Source of the DNA: DATENM01 sp045807725
GTDB lineage: Bacteria > Acidobacteriota > Blastocatellia > UBA7656
Direction of reading: 5' to 3'
Assembly: GCA_045807725.1 (NCBI GenBank)
Contig: JBJMGV010000096.1
Location: 62,001-126,000 of the forward strand
Length of the DNA: 64,000 nucleotides
Below, piece after piece: positions 42,510-50,980 of this stretch. The stretch's first letter is position 1. Every line of letters begins with the position of its first letter. The notes under the pieces were generated by a model that did not search any database, had not been told where the DNA came from, and was given only the letters and a program-made list of their open reading frames with translations. The position numbers were made by a program, and so were the translations under genes.

Positions 42510-42568
42510 AAGACGGCAAGCCGGTTCCGTTCTGGCAGCCCATGAGCATCGAGTTTAATCTTCGATAA
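42506..42568 (+). pseudogene. Remnant of a TonB-family C-terminus
   Basis: In the frame +2 to the preceding gene, MKDGKPVPFWQPMSIEFNLR followed by TAA matches the last 20 residues of TonB-type energy transducers (pattern MKDGKPV..., then IEFNF). Nothing else of such a gene is present. It starts exactly where the DUF4019 fragment stops, so this is the far side of a deletion junction near 42505. Confidence 0.6.
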
Positions 42569-42580
42569 GCGGATACGCAT

Positions 42581-43918
42581 TCACGACGAAGCGGCGTTGC
42601 GCCGCCACAATCGATAGGCCAAAAAAATAATGATGCCGAGCGCCGCCGCAATGGCCGTGTCGCGCGCGTCTTCGCGGGTGCTGTTCGACAGCAGCCACGC
42701 GGCCAGCGCCAGCGACGCCAACGCCAACGCCACGCCTACGGGCGCTTTGAATAAGGCGGGCGGCGCATCGCTTCTTCTTCTCAACCCAATCAAAGCCGCG
42801 CAGGTGACGGCGTAAGAGAGCAGGCGCGTGAGGGCTGAAATCTTCACCTGCGCGCTGAACGTGCTCCACAACGTTAGCGCCAGCATCACGGCAACGGTGA
42901 TTAAGACGGCGACGTGCGGCGTGCGAAAACGCCGGTGCGTGCGGCCAAGCAAGCGCGGCAGCTCGCCGCCTTCGCCCATCGCAAACGTCAGGCGCGACGC
43001 GGCCAGGATCAGCACATTCAGATTGCCGATGATTGAAACGATGACTCCCGCAGAAATCAACGCCGCGCCGGCCCGGCCCATAAAGAGGTCGGCGGCATCA
43101 GCAATCGGCCTCTGCGACGTGGCCAATGTCGGCAGCGTGCCGATGCAGACGAATTGAATGCCGATGTAGAGCAGAACGACTACCGCAATGGCTATCAATA
43201 TCGCGCGCGGCAAATCGCGCTGCGGGTCGCGGACTTCGCCCGCCGGAATCACCGCCATCTCGAATCCCGTGAAGGCATAAATCAACATCAACACCGACTG
43301 CGAGAACGCGCTGTAGCCGGGCGGCTCCGTGAATGAATAGTTGTTCGGGCTGATAGCGAAAAGGCCGATGGCGATGAAGGCGGCGATGGGGATGAGCTTG
43401 CCTATGGTGAAGACGTTGCTGACCATCGCCGTGTCGCGCACGCCGATGACGTTGACTATCGTGAGCAGAGCGACGACGACAATGATGACGCTCGCGCGCC
43501 AGTAGCCGGCAGTCGCTTGCGGCCAGAAGAAGCCGACATAATCAACCAACAGGTTGCAGTTCGCCGCAAACGCGGTCAGCCGCGCCAGCCACAACAGCCA
43601 GCCGACTTCAAAGCCGATGGCCGAGCCGAAGGCTTCGCGGGCGTAGAGGTATGGCCCGCCAGTGGCGGTGAAGCGGCTGCCGACTTCGGCAAAGCAGAGG
43701 ATGATGCAGACGACGACCATCGCGCAGACGATGAACGCCAGCAAGCTATACGCGCCGGTCAGCGCGAAGACTTTTGACGGCAAGCCGAAGATACCCGCGC
43801 CGATGATGCCGTTGATGGCGACGGCAACGAGGCTCCAGCGGCTGATGCCGCGCACCAGTCCTTCCTGTGTCGATTGCGCCAATGACTCTTCCTCAATGTG
43901 AATGTTGATGTGAGCCAC
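42581..43918 (-). CDS. APC family amino acid permease
   Basis: A 445-residue transporter with 12 predicted helices. The APC signature after helix 1 is INGIIGAGIFGLP (substrate loop GAGIFGLP), then FAEVGSRFTATGGPYLYAREAFG and FTGFEMAVIPAGEVRDPQRDLPRA, a hallmark of amino acid/polyamine antiporter-type APC members. It imports or exchanges an amino acid or amine across the inner membrane; the exact one is unknown. It is convergent with the DUF4019/TonB relic 12 nt away. No operon partner. Confidence 0.92.
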   Translation of the reverse strand: MAHINIHIEEESLAQSTQEGLVRGISRWSLVAVAINGIIGAGIFGLPSKVFALTGAYSLLAFIVCAMVVVCIILCFAEVGSRFTATGGPYLYAREAFGSAIGFEVGWLLWLARLTAFAANCNLLVDYVGFFWPQATAGYWRASVIIVVVALLTIVNVIGVRDTAMVSNVFTIGKLIPIAAFIAIGLFAISPNNYSFTEPPGYSAFSQSVLMLIYAFTGFEMAVIPAGEVRDPQRDLPRAILIAIAVVVLLYIGIQFVCIGTLPTLATSQRPIADAADLFMGRAGAALISAGVIVSIIGNLNVLILAASRLTFAMGEGGELPRLLGRTHRRFRTPHVAVLITVAVMLALTLWSTFSAQVKISALTRLLSYAVTCAALIGLRRRSDAPPALFKAPVGVALALASLALAAWLLSNSTREDARDTAIAAALGIIIFLAYRLWRRNAASS

Positions 43919-44044
43919 GTCATCTTACACCACCGCTAGGAAATGATGAATGATGAACAGCAGAGATAGCGTGGCGATGCGCGCGTGCGCTACAATGGCC
44001 GGTCAGACTACCGATGAGAACAACAACCGACAAGGAGAAGACGA

Positions 44045-44290
44045 ATGAGCGACGAGAACGATCAGGTTATCATCTGCAATAACAACGGCCCGCTGCGCAT
44101 TATGGGCGACAATATCATCATCAAAGATGCCGCCGGCAACACGTTCGGGCTGGGCGGTCGCAAGATCATTTCACTGTGCCGTTGCGGCCAATCCGCTAAC
44201 AAGCCCTTTTGTGATGGCAGTCACGCCCGTGGCGGCTTCCAGTCAACCGTCGAAGCGCGCGACCTGCCGCCGCCAGTCCCTAAAGCTTAA
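44045..44290 (+). CDS. CDGSH-type iron-sulfur protein
   Basis: An 81-residue protein with one CDGSH site: Cys45, Cys47, Cys56 and His60 in LCRCGQSANKPFCDGSH, which binds a 2Fe-2S cluster with 3-Cys-1-His ligation. Such small proteins are involved in redox sensing or iron/sulfur handling. The N-terminal half (IICNNNGPLRIMGDN) is the usual DUF-like strand pair. AAGGAG lies 6-7 nt before the ATG. A G-rich short-word inverted repeat begins right after the stop codon. The AtuA-type genes follow on the same strand, but co-function is not evident. Confidence 0.93.
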   Translation: MSDENDQVIICNNNGPLRIMGDNIIIKDAAGNTFGLGGRKIISLCRCGQSANKPFCDGSHARGGFQSTVEARDLPPPVPKA

Positions 44291-44291
44291 T

Positions 44292-44374
44292 GGGGTCAGG
44301 GTCGGGGGTCGGGGGCCAGTGTTGAGAAACGAGAACATCAGATATTCTGCCCTGACCCCTGGCCCCTGACACCC
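44292..44374. repeat. Inverted GGTCAGG/GGTCGGG-word repeat after CDGSH gene
   Basis: The left arm (44292-44319) has heptad-like words GGGTCAG and GGGTCGG. The right arm (44350-44374, CCCTGACCCC then GGCCCCTGAC) is inverted. It begins 1 nt after the CDGSH stop and ends 20 nt before the AtuA start, just ahead of its ribosome site. Confidence 0.75.
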
Positions 44375-44394
44375 GGCCCTAATTAAGAGGAGTC

Positions 44395-45759
44395 ATGAAA
44401 ACCACTCGCATAGCCAACGGTCAGGGCTTCTGGGGCGATTCGCTCGATGCGCCCATCGAACAGGTGCGGCGCGGCCCCATTGATTACTTGACGCTCGACT
44501 ATCTCGCCGAGATCACGATGTCGATCATGCAGAAGCAGCGCGCGCGCGACCCGCGACAGGGTTATGCGCGCGATTTCGTAGCGATGATCGAGCAAGTCCT
44601 GCCTGACCTCATTGAGCGCCAGATCAAAGTCGTCGCCAACGCCGGCGGCGTCAATCCCGAAGCTTGCCGCGACGCCGTCATCGAGGTCGCGCGACGCGCA
44701 GGCTTCGGCGGGCGCGTCCGCATCGGCATTGTCGCTGGCGACGACATTATGCACCGGCTCGATGATTTCATCTCGCGCGGCGTCGAGCTGAAGAACCTCG
44801 ACACCGGCGAGCCACTCGCTTCGATCCGCCCGCTCGTGCAGAGCGCCAATATTTATTTCGGCGGGCGACCCGTCGCCGAGTGTTTGGATCAAGGCGGGCA
44901 GATCGTCATCTGCGGGCGCGTCACTGACACCGGACTTTCGCTTGGGCCAATGATTCACGAATTCCAGTGGCCCACTGAGGCTTGGGATTTACTGGCCGCT
45001 GGAACGATTGCCGGTCACACGGTTGAATGCGGCGCGCAATGCACGGGCGGCAATTGCTTGATCGACTGGCAGACGATTCCCAATGTGGCCGACATCGGTT
45101 ATCCAATCATCGAAGCGCAAGCCGATGGCTCGTTCGTCATCACCAAGCACGAAGGAACCGGCGGGCGCATCACCGTCGCGTCGATCAAAGAGCAATTGCT
45201 TTACGAGATGGGCGACCCACGCGAATACATCACGCCTGATTGCGTCGCCGACTTCACGACGATTCAACTCGAACAGGCGGGCGCTGACCGCGTTCGCTTC
45301 ACCGGCATCAAAGGCCGCCCCGCGACCGACTCTTACAAGGTCAGCATCAGTTACTCGGCGGGATGGAAAGCGGTCGGCTCGCTGGTCTACGCGTGGCCGA
45401 ATGCGTACGAGAAAGCGCAGGCCGCTAATCGCATCTTGCGCGAGCGGCTGGAGCGTATGGGCCTCGGCTTCGATTCGATTCTCACCGAATTTGTCGGCGT
45501 CGATGCGTGTCACGGGCCGCTTTCGGGAACGCCTGCGCCCGACATCGCCGAAGTGACTTTCCGCATCGGCGTGCGCTCGCAAGATAAGCGCGCCGTCGAA
45601 CGCTTCACGCGTGAGATCGCGCCGCTGGTCTTGAACGGGCCGCCGACCGTGACCGGCTTTGCCGGCGGGCGTCCGAAGGTCGAAGAGATCATCGCTTACT
45701 GGCCGGCGCTCATTCCCAAGCGCGAAGTCGAACCGCACATCTCGGTGATTGAGGCATAG
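44395..45759 (+). CDS. AtuA family protein (acyclic terpene utilisation, DUF1446)
   Basis: A 454-residue protein of the AtuA/DUF1446 family. AtuA is required for citronellol/geraniol degradation in Pseudomonas, but many members occur outside that pathway and the reaction is not proven. Conserved parts: YLTLDYLAEITMSIMQKQRA, NAGGVNPEACRDAVIEVARR, IVAGDDIM, GQIVICGRVTDTGLSLGP and ECGAQCTGGNCLIDWQ. AGAGGAG directly precedes the ATG. The next gene, 6 nt later, encodes the small C-terminal domain that is fused in other genomes, so the two products form one complex. Confidence 0.87.
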   Translation: MKTTRIANGQGFWGDSLDAPIEQVRRGPIDYLTLDYLAEITMSIMQKQRARDPRQGYARDFVAMIEQVLPDLIERQIKVVANAGGVNPEACRDAVIEVARRAGFGGRVRIGIVAGDDIMHRLDDFISRGVELKNLDTGEPLASIRPLVQSANIYFGGRPVAECLDQGGQIVICGRVTDTGLSLGPMIHEFQWPTEAWDLLAAGTIAGHTVECGAQCTGGNCLIDWQTIPNVADIGYPIIEAQADGSFVITKHEGTGGRITVASIKEQLLYEMGDPREYITPDCVADFTTIQLEQAGADRVRFTGIKGRPATDSYKVSISYSAGWKAVGSLVYAWPNAYEKAQAANRILRERLERMGLGFDSILTEFVGVDACHGPLSGTPAPDIAEVTFRIGVRSQDKRAVERFTREIAPLVLNGPPTVTGFAGGRPKVEEIIAYWPALIPKREVEPHISVIEA

Positions 45760-45765
45760 ACGATT

Positions 45766-46116
45766 ATGGCGAAGGTGCAACTGGTGAAGCTGGCGCACGC
45801 GCGTTCGGGCGACAAGGGCGACACGGCCAACGTAGGTTTAATCGCTTATCGGCCTGAGTATTACCCGCTGCTCGTCGAGCAAGTGACTGCCGCGCGCGTC
45901 AAGGAACATTTCAAAGGCATCTGTCACGGCGAAGTCGTGCGCTACGAACTGCCGAATTTGGGCGCGCTGAATTTCCTGCTGCACCAGTCGTTGGACGGCG
46001 GCGGCACGCTGTCGTTAAAGACCGACGCGCAAGGCAAGACTTACAGCACGGCGCTGCTTCGTATGGAGATCGACATCAACGACGTGCTCGCCCGCGAGCT
46101 GGACAGCGGCGCGTAA
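45766..46116 (+). CDS. AtuA-associated C-terminal domain protein
   Basis: A 116-residue stand-alone version of the AtuA C-terminal (ferredoxin-fold-like) domain. Typical parts are LAHARSGDKGDTANVGLIAYRP (quoted part: ARSGDKGDTANVGL) and LPNLGALNFLLHQSLDGGGTLSL. In many bacteria this is fused to the large part; here it is separate and 6 nt downstream, so the pair is co-translated and likely acts as one enzyme in branched acyl-CoA or terpene-like metabolism. Enoyl-CoA hydratase and methylmalonyl-CoA mutase lie within 10 kb, which may point to the same area of metabolism (inference). Confidence 0.87.
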   Translation: MAKVQLVKLAHARSGDKGDTANVGLIAYRPEYYPLLVEQVTAARVKEHFKGICHGEVVRYELPNLGALNFLLHQSLDGGGTLSLKTDAQGKTYSTALLRMEIDINDVLARELDSGA

Positions 46117-46123
46117 CGTTGAA

Positions 46124-46430
46124 GAACCGATTGGCCACAGAAGAATCTGCACCGTATTCGCCGAAGTAATGCTAAGCGGCGGTGTCGTAGAACCGATTGG
46201 CCACAGAAGAATCTGCATCCTGCCGCGAAGCGGCGCAGAGAAGGTAGCCAGAGGTGAAACCTCTGGAACCTATGGCATTAGTCTTCCCGCGTTGAAGACG
46301 CGGCCAGATGTTCTGGCGCTCCTTCAGAGCGCGGCGATCATATACTACTGCGTTCCAGACGTTGCACGTCTGGTTACCTTCTCAATACGCCTTCGGCGCA
46401 ACGGCTCAATTTCAAGACATCTTTCTAGAG
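46124..46430. repeat. Hairpin-rich repeat region with closing stem
   Basis: No gene is seen in 46117-46440. A 28-nt direct repeat starting GAACCGATTGGCC lies at 46124-46151 and 46190-46217. Then an outer stem (GAGAAGGTAGCCAGA at 46239-46253 with TCTGGTTACCTTCTC at 46369-46383) encloses hairpins CCAGAGGTGAAACCTCTGG, CCGCGTTGAAGACGCGG, GCGCTCCTTCAGAGCGC and CCAGACGTTGCACGTCTGG. The design matches the elements at 32755, 56824 and 61768, with other stem sequences. Confidence 0.8.
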
Positions 46431-46440
46431 GTCAAACGCT

Positions 46441-46713
46441 ATGGATTGGAGAGTGGTGCTGACGACTTTCGGCATGATCTTTCTGGCCGAGATGGGCGAC
46501 AAGACACAACTGGCGGCGATGACGATGGCGGCGCAGACGCGCAAGCCGCTCGCCGTGTTGATCGGCGCGTCGGTGGCGCTGGCCTGCGTGTCTGCGCTCG
46601 GTGTCATCGTTGGCGCGACGCTCAGCCAGTACATCCCGCTCGAATGGATCAAGCGTGCCGCTGCCGTCGCCTTCATCATCATCGGCGTGTTGATCCTGCT
46701 CGGAAAATTCTAA
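46441..46713 (+). CDS. TMEM165/GDT1 family protein, single-repeat form
   Basis: A 90-residue membrane protein with three hydrophobic segments. It contains the family signature EMGDKT (residues 17-22) and is the size of a single GDT1 repeat. Most family members have two such repeats, about 200 residues, and carry Mn2+ or Ca2+ in exchange for protons. The half-size form would need to pair as a dimer. AGAGGT lies ~9 nt before the ATG. It is 6 nt from the end of the convergent small gene. No second half gene is adjacent. Confidence 0.85.
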   Translation: MDWRVVLTTFGMIFLAEMGDKTQLAAMTMAAQTRKPLAVLIGASVALACVSALGVIVGATLSQYIPLEWIKRAAAVAFIIIGVLILLGKF

Positions 46714-46719
46714 TGCGAC

Positions 46720-47022
46720 TCACAGGTCGCTGGGGCAAGGGTAGGGCACGCAGCAGCCGCCGCAGTTGTTCAGCCCCGGCGGGCATCCTTGAGCAAAGTG
46801 CTGATTGAGTTGCGCCAGGATCGGCCTGATCTGACTTTCGATATCATCCGCCCGGCGATTCTTGTCCGCCGTCGAGTCGCCCTCTAAGTAATAGCGCACG
46901 GCGGCTATCTCAAACGCATCAAGCAGCGTTCGCAGTCGCACGTAAGACTTGCGGGAATCGCTCGTCGTCTGTCGTCGGCCTTGTGAGGAAGACGGGGAAG
47001 GTTTCTTTTTGGTCGTAGCCAT
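46720..47022 (-). CDS. Small hypothetical protein with Cys-rich tail
   Basis: A 100-residue protein. A basic Ser/Thr-rich N-terminus (TTKKKPSPSSSQGRRQ) is followed by a helical middle (LRTLLDAFEIAAVRYYLEG) and a Cys-rich tail (CPPGLNNCGGCCVPYPCPSDL; quoted part: CGGCCVPYPCP) that could bind a metal. GGAG lies 6-7 nt upstream of the ATG. It is directly downstream of the large kinase gene (15 nt), so it may be co-transcribed with it. No family was recognised. Confidence 0.6.
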   Translation of the reverse strand: MATTKKKPSPSSSQGRRQTTSDSRKSYVRLRTLLDAFEIAAVRYYLEGDSTADKNRRADDIESQIRPILAQLNQHFAQGCPPGLNNCGGCCVPYPCPSDL

Positions 47023-47037
47023 CGATCAATCTCCTTT

Positions 47038-49962
47038 TTATTTGAAATGGTCAATCAGAGAGATCACTCTCCAGTTTGCCTGTTTGCTGTAATAGAGCGC
47101 CTTGCCGTCGGTCGCCCACGTGAGGCCAGAGTAATAGACTCGCGCATCGTTGCTGCGAGCGACCGTTTTGATTTCGCCGCCGCTGACCGATACGACGCGC
47201 AGGCTGCCTTCGCCTTCTTCGCGCGCGGCGAACGCGATCTCTTTCCGGTCGGGCGACAGTTGGATGTTATGAATGAAGGCTGCCTTCAATCGAGCAATCG
47301 GGCGCGGCGTGCCGCCCGCTACCGGCAAGGCGAATAAGCTGACTTCTTCAGGCGTCAACGCTGTGTCGTTGCTGCCTTCGATAGATTTGATGAGCAACTC
47401 CTGTCCCGTCGCTGACCAGCCGACCAATCGCAAGACCGCGTCCGATTGAAACTGAGGCGCGGACTTGTCGCCGTCACGCAGCCAGACGCTCCACTTTCGC
47501 TTGCTGGTGTCGAGGGCGAGCCACGCCAGGCGGCGTCCATCCGGCGACCAGACCGGGTTGAAGAAAAGCAGGCCGGCCTCTTGATTCGTTGAGAGCGGCG
47601 TTACTGCCGACCCATCAGCGGCTACTTGATAGACGTTCGCCGCGTCGCCCTGGCGCGCGCAATAGACCAGACTGCGACCGTCGGGCGACCACTGGTAGTC
47701 CTGCGTCTGAAAGCGATTATAAGGCAGCAGCGAGAAGCCGCCGAAGAGGATGCCGCCGGTCGTCAATTGTCGCGCATCGCCGCCCGCCGCGCGCACCGTC
47801 CACAGGTTGAACTGGCTCTTGTCGAGTCGCAGAAAAGCCAGTTGACTGCCATCGGGCGACCAGCGCGGGTCCAATCCATCCGTCGCCAGTTGCCTTCGCG
47901 GGCCATCGAGGCTTAACGGCTGCGTCAGGATCAAACAGTTAAACAGGTTCGCGGCAACGCTCGTGGCGCGCGACGCCTGGTAAGCGATGGTGGCATTATC
48001 CGGCGACAGGTCGGGCCACAACTCGACGCCGATGTCAGCGGTCAGTTGCGACTCTTTGCCGTTATCGAGTCGAACGCTCCAGAGGTCGGATTCGTCACGG
48101 GTGGTGGCGTAGAGAACCTTTGCGCCGTCTGCCGAAACGTCGAGCGCCTGATGGTCATTATCGCCAAAGGTAATCTGCACAGGCGGACGCCCGTCCAGAT
48201 AAGCGACGCAGATTTGCTGCACGCCGTTGCGAACCGAGCTATAGAGGATGCGCTTGCCATCGGGCAGCCAGATGGGCGCGCCGTCTTCGTCGCGGTCGTT
48301 GGTGAGGCGCGAGGCCGGCCCGCCGCGCAACGGCATTATCCAGATGTCCTTTTGCTGATCCTGCCAATCGACGTAGGCAATGCGCTCGCCGTCGGGCGAG
48401 AGACTGAACTCGCGCAACCCGTAGGATGACGACGCGAGATCGGTCAACGCGGTGCTCTGCTTCGACGCAACGTCCAGCGCGTAGAGGTTCTGATTGAATT
48501 CATAGTAGATCGTCTTGCCGTCTTTCGACCACGCGACGAGACCCTGGCTTCGTTGCGAGAGCGGCTTGAGCGGCGTTGGCGTGCCGCCGAATGTCGGCAT
48601 CACCCAGATGCCGCTCTGTTCGTCGCGGTTCGATAGAAAAGCGATCTGCTGGCCATCGGGCGACCAGATGGGACTGAAATCGGTTGCCTTATCGTGGTTG
48701 CTGGTTATCGGGTCGCCGCCGCTCAGTTGCTTGATCCAGATGGCGCTGTTGCCGTCGCGCGTGGACGAGAAGGCGATGAACTTGCCGTCGGCTGAAAAGC
48801 GCGCCCAGTTGGAAAGGTCTTCGCCGAGGTCACTCTTCCAACTGATGATCTGCGCCGTCGCCAGTTGAGCCAGCGGGTTGGCGTCCTGCTCGCGGCGCGG
48901 CCCTCGCCAAATCAATAGCCACACCACGATCAGCAAGGCCGCAAGCGCCGCGATCCACCACCAGCGCGGCGCGGCAACGCGAGTCGGCTGCGCGAGTGTG
49001 TGGGGTTGGGTCGCGGGCTGAAGGTCGGGCGCAGTGGTGTTTTGATCGATGACCGTCTCCGCTTCGTGCAGCACCGTCGTGTAGTCGTTGGCTGATTGCG
49101 GGCCACGCGGCGACGACTCCTGGGCGCGCTTCAACGCCCTGAGATCAACCAGCAGGTCATTGACGCTTTGGTAACGTTGATCACAATCCTTTATCAGCAT
49201 CCGGCTGATGATCCGCCGCATCTCGGCGGGCGCGTGCGGCGCATATGTAGCGAGCGGCGTCGGCTCGCTCTTCAGGATGGCTGCCATTATGTCCGTGCGC
49301 GTCTCGCCCGTGAAGGGGAGATGGCCGGTGATCATTTCATAAAGGACGACGCCGAGGCTCCAGATGTCCGTGCGCGCATCCACCTTCAAACCGCGCGTCT
49401 GTTCAGGCGACATATAAGGCGTCGTGCCCATCGCCAGTCCGGGTTCGGTCTGCGTCGCCGCCTGTGTTGGCAAAGATTCTTCGAGCGTCGGATGCTCGAT
49501 GAATTTGGCCAGCCCGAAGTCGAGCACCTTGACGTAGCCGTCGTGGCGCAGCATCAGGTTCTCCGGCTTGATGTCGCGGTGGATGATGCCGATGGTATGC
49601 GCGGCCTGTAGCGCCGCCGCTACTTGTATGGCAATCTCCAGCGAGTCCATCAAGCTCAACGGTCCAAGGCTCAAGCGCCGCCGCAGCGTCGAGCCTTCGA
49701 CGAACTCTGTGGCGATGAAGTGCGCGCCATCGGCTTCGCCGATTTCGTGGATGGTCAGGATGTTCGGGTGGTTGAGCGCCGACGCCGCGCGCGCTTCTTT
49801 CTCGAAGCGACGGACGCGCGTGGCGTCGCTGGTGAACTGGGTCGGCAAAAACTTGAGCGCGACGCGGCGATGCAGGCGCGTGTCTTCGGCGAGGTAGACT
49901 TCGCCCATGCCGCCCGCGCCGAGCTTGTCGAGAATACGGTAGCGCGTTAGAGCTGGAAACAT
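47038..49962 (-). CDS. Ser/Thr protein kinase with TolB-like beta-propeller sensor
   Basis: A 974-residue membrane kinase. Residues 8-275 are a Hanks-type kinase: GAGGMGEVYLAED, Lys37 in VALKFLP, HRDIKPENLML, DFGLAK, SPEQTRGLKVDARTDIWSLG. A single helix (about 337-352, WWIAALAALLIVVWLL) divides it from a ~610-residue periplasmic propeller made of TolB/WD40-like blades, each with the repeat SPDG(x)xIAF or WSPDGRxL. It likely senses an envelope signal and phosphorylates cytosolic targets. This domain order is common in Acidobacteriota. The start is ATG 49962. A small Cys-rich gene follows. Confidence 0.95.
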   Translation of the reverse strand: MFPALTRYRILDKLGAGGMGEVYLAEDTRLHRRVALKFLPTQFTSDATRVRRFEKEARAASALNHPNILTIHEIGEADGAHFIATEFVEGSTLRRRLSLGPLSLMDSLEIAIQVAAALQAAHTIGIIHRDIKPENLMLRHDGYVKVLDFGLAKFIEHPTLEESLPTQAATQTEPGLAMGTTPYMSPEQTRGLKVDARTDIWSLGVVLYEMITGHLPFTGETRTDIMAAILKSEPTPLATYAPHAPAEMRRIISRMLIKDCDQRYQSVNDLLVDLRALKRAQESSPRGPQSANDYTTVLHEAETVIDQNTTAPDLQPATQPHTLAQPTRVAAPRWWWIAALAALLIVVWLLIWRGPRREQDANPLAQLATAQIISWKSDLGEDLSNWARFSADGKFIAFSSTRDGNSAIWIKQLSGGDPITSNHDKATDFSPIWSPDGQQIAFLSNRDEQSGIWVMPTFGGTPTPLKPLSQRSQGLVAWSKDGKTIYYEFNQNLYALDVASKQSTALTDLASSSYGLREFSLSPDGERIAYVDWQDQQKDIWIMPLRGGPASRLTNDRDEDGAPIWLPDGKRILYSSVRNGVQQICVAYLDGRPPVQITFGDNDHQALDVSADGAKVLYATTRDESDLWSVRLDNGKESQLTADIGVELWPDLSPDNATIAYQASRATSVAANLFNCLILTQPLSLDGPRRQLATDGLDPRWSPDGSQLAFLRLDKSQFNLWTVRAAGGDARQLTTGGILFGGFSLLPYNRFQTQDYQWSPDGRSLVYCARQGDAANVYQVAADGSAVTPLSTNQEAGLLFFNPVWSPDGRRLAWLALDTSKRKWSVWLRDGDKSAPQFQSDAVLRLVGWSATGQELLIKSIEGSNDTALTPEEVSLFALPVAGGTPRPIARLKAAFIHNIQLSPDRKEIAFAAREEGEGSLRVVSVSGGEIKTVARSNDARVYYSGLTWATDGKALYYSKQANWRVISLIDHFK

Positions 49963-50180
49963 GAGCCTTGCACCTCGGACTAAATGGATAGGGGAATATG
50001 CCCTTGTGTATCGGTCGGGCCTACTCTATTTGAAGGCGATTCGGCTGTCAAACTTTTATGATTGGCGCGCACGCCGCGCACGCGTGACGGGGTTGCTTGC
50101 CGCACGCGCGCGCGGTTTGCTAATCTGAGTGTATCGAGTTGTGGCGCTTGTTGAATCATCTTTACGCATTCGAGGGAACT

Positions 50181-50948
50181 ATGAGCCATAATCCAGGCGA
50201 CGCCGCCACGACCGCCCGCGCATCCGAAAACGAGCAGACCCAAACGCCGGACGCTGAAGAAAACGCCCAAGGCACGCAATCCGCGATTGCTCAACACCCG
50301 ACCGGCAACGTCGCTGACGCCATCGCCGAGTCGCCGGCAGAAGCCGGACAACCCACCGGCGCGCAGGAGCAGCCCGCCGGCGATCAATCATTCGCCAACG
50401 ACCTGTCCGACAACCCGCAAGCCTCTGCCGCTGAAACACGCAACGAAACGTTTCAGGCGCTCGCCGGCGGCGGCCAGCCGCAAACAGCCGGCACAGACGA
50501 TCAGGCGCAGACCGCGCCGTCAGATCAAAGCAATGCGCAAAGCAATGCGCAAGGCAATGCGCCGACCGCATCCGCTCAATCATCCGCTCAGTCAGCCGCC
50601 ACCGGGTCGCCTTCGCCCGTCGAGTCGGCGCAATCGGCGACGCCGCAGCCGACCGGCGATGTCAGCGAAGGCATCGCGGATTCGGCTGAGATCACCGGCG
50701 GCACAGACCCGCACGCCGACGACAACGAGCGCATGCGGACACAGCCGAAGCCGGATGTCTCGGATCAGGACTGGCAAGAGTTAGTGCCGAAGCTGCTGGG
50801 ACTGTTCAACAACAACCGCGAACAATTGGGGCGCGCGCTCGGTCTGCATCGCTCGACCGTTGACCGCTGGCTCAATGGCAAGAGCAAGCCGAACACGTCA
50901 ACGATCCTGCGTATGCGCCGTCTGGCGCAGGAACGGCGAATCGAATAA
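50181..50948 (+). CDS. HTH domain protein with long low-complexity N-terminus
   Basis: A 255-residue protein. The first ~185 residues are low-complexity, rich in Ala, Gln, Asn, Ser and acidic residues, likely disordered. The last ~60 residues form a helix-turn-helix of the XRE/Cro type (LGLFNNNREQLGRALGLHRSTVDRWLNGKSKPNTSTILRM; key part LGRALGLHRSTVDRWLNGK) and would bind DNA. A start at 50139 would add 14 residues; the family gives no guide. The disordered arm may carry protein contacts. Target and signal are unknown. It lies just upstream of the enoyl-CoA hydratase gene. Confidence 0.75.
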   Translation: MSHNPGDAATTARASENEQTQTPDAEENAQGTQSAIAQHPTGNVADAIAESPAEAGQPTGAQEQPAGDQSFANDLSDNPQASAAETRNETFQALAGGGQPQTAGTDDQAQTAPSDQSNAQSNAQGNAPTASAQSSAQSAATGSPSPVESAQSATPQPTGDVSEGIADSAEITGGTDPHADDNERMRTQPKPDVSDQDWQELVPKLLGLFNNNREQLGRALGLHRSTVDRWLNGKSKPNTSTILRMRRLAQERRIE

Positions 50949-50980
50949 CGCGCCGCTCATCGCCGCAAGCACGGGACGCT

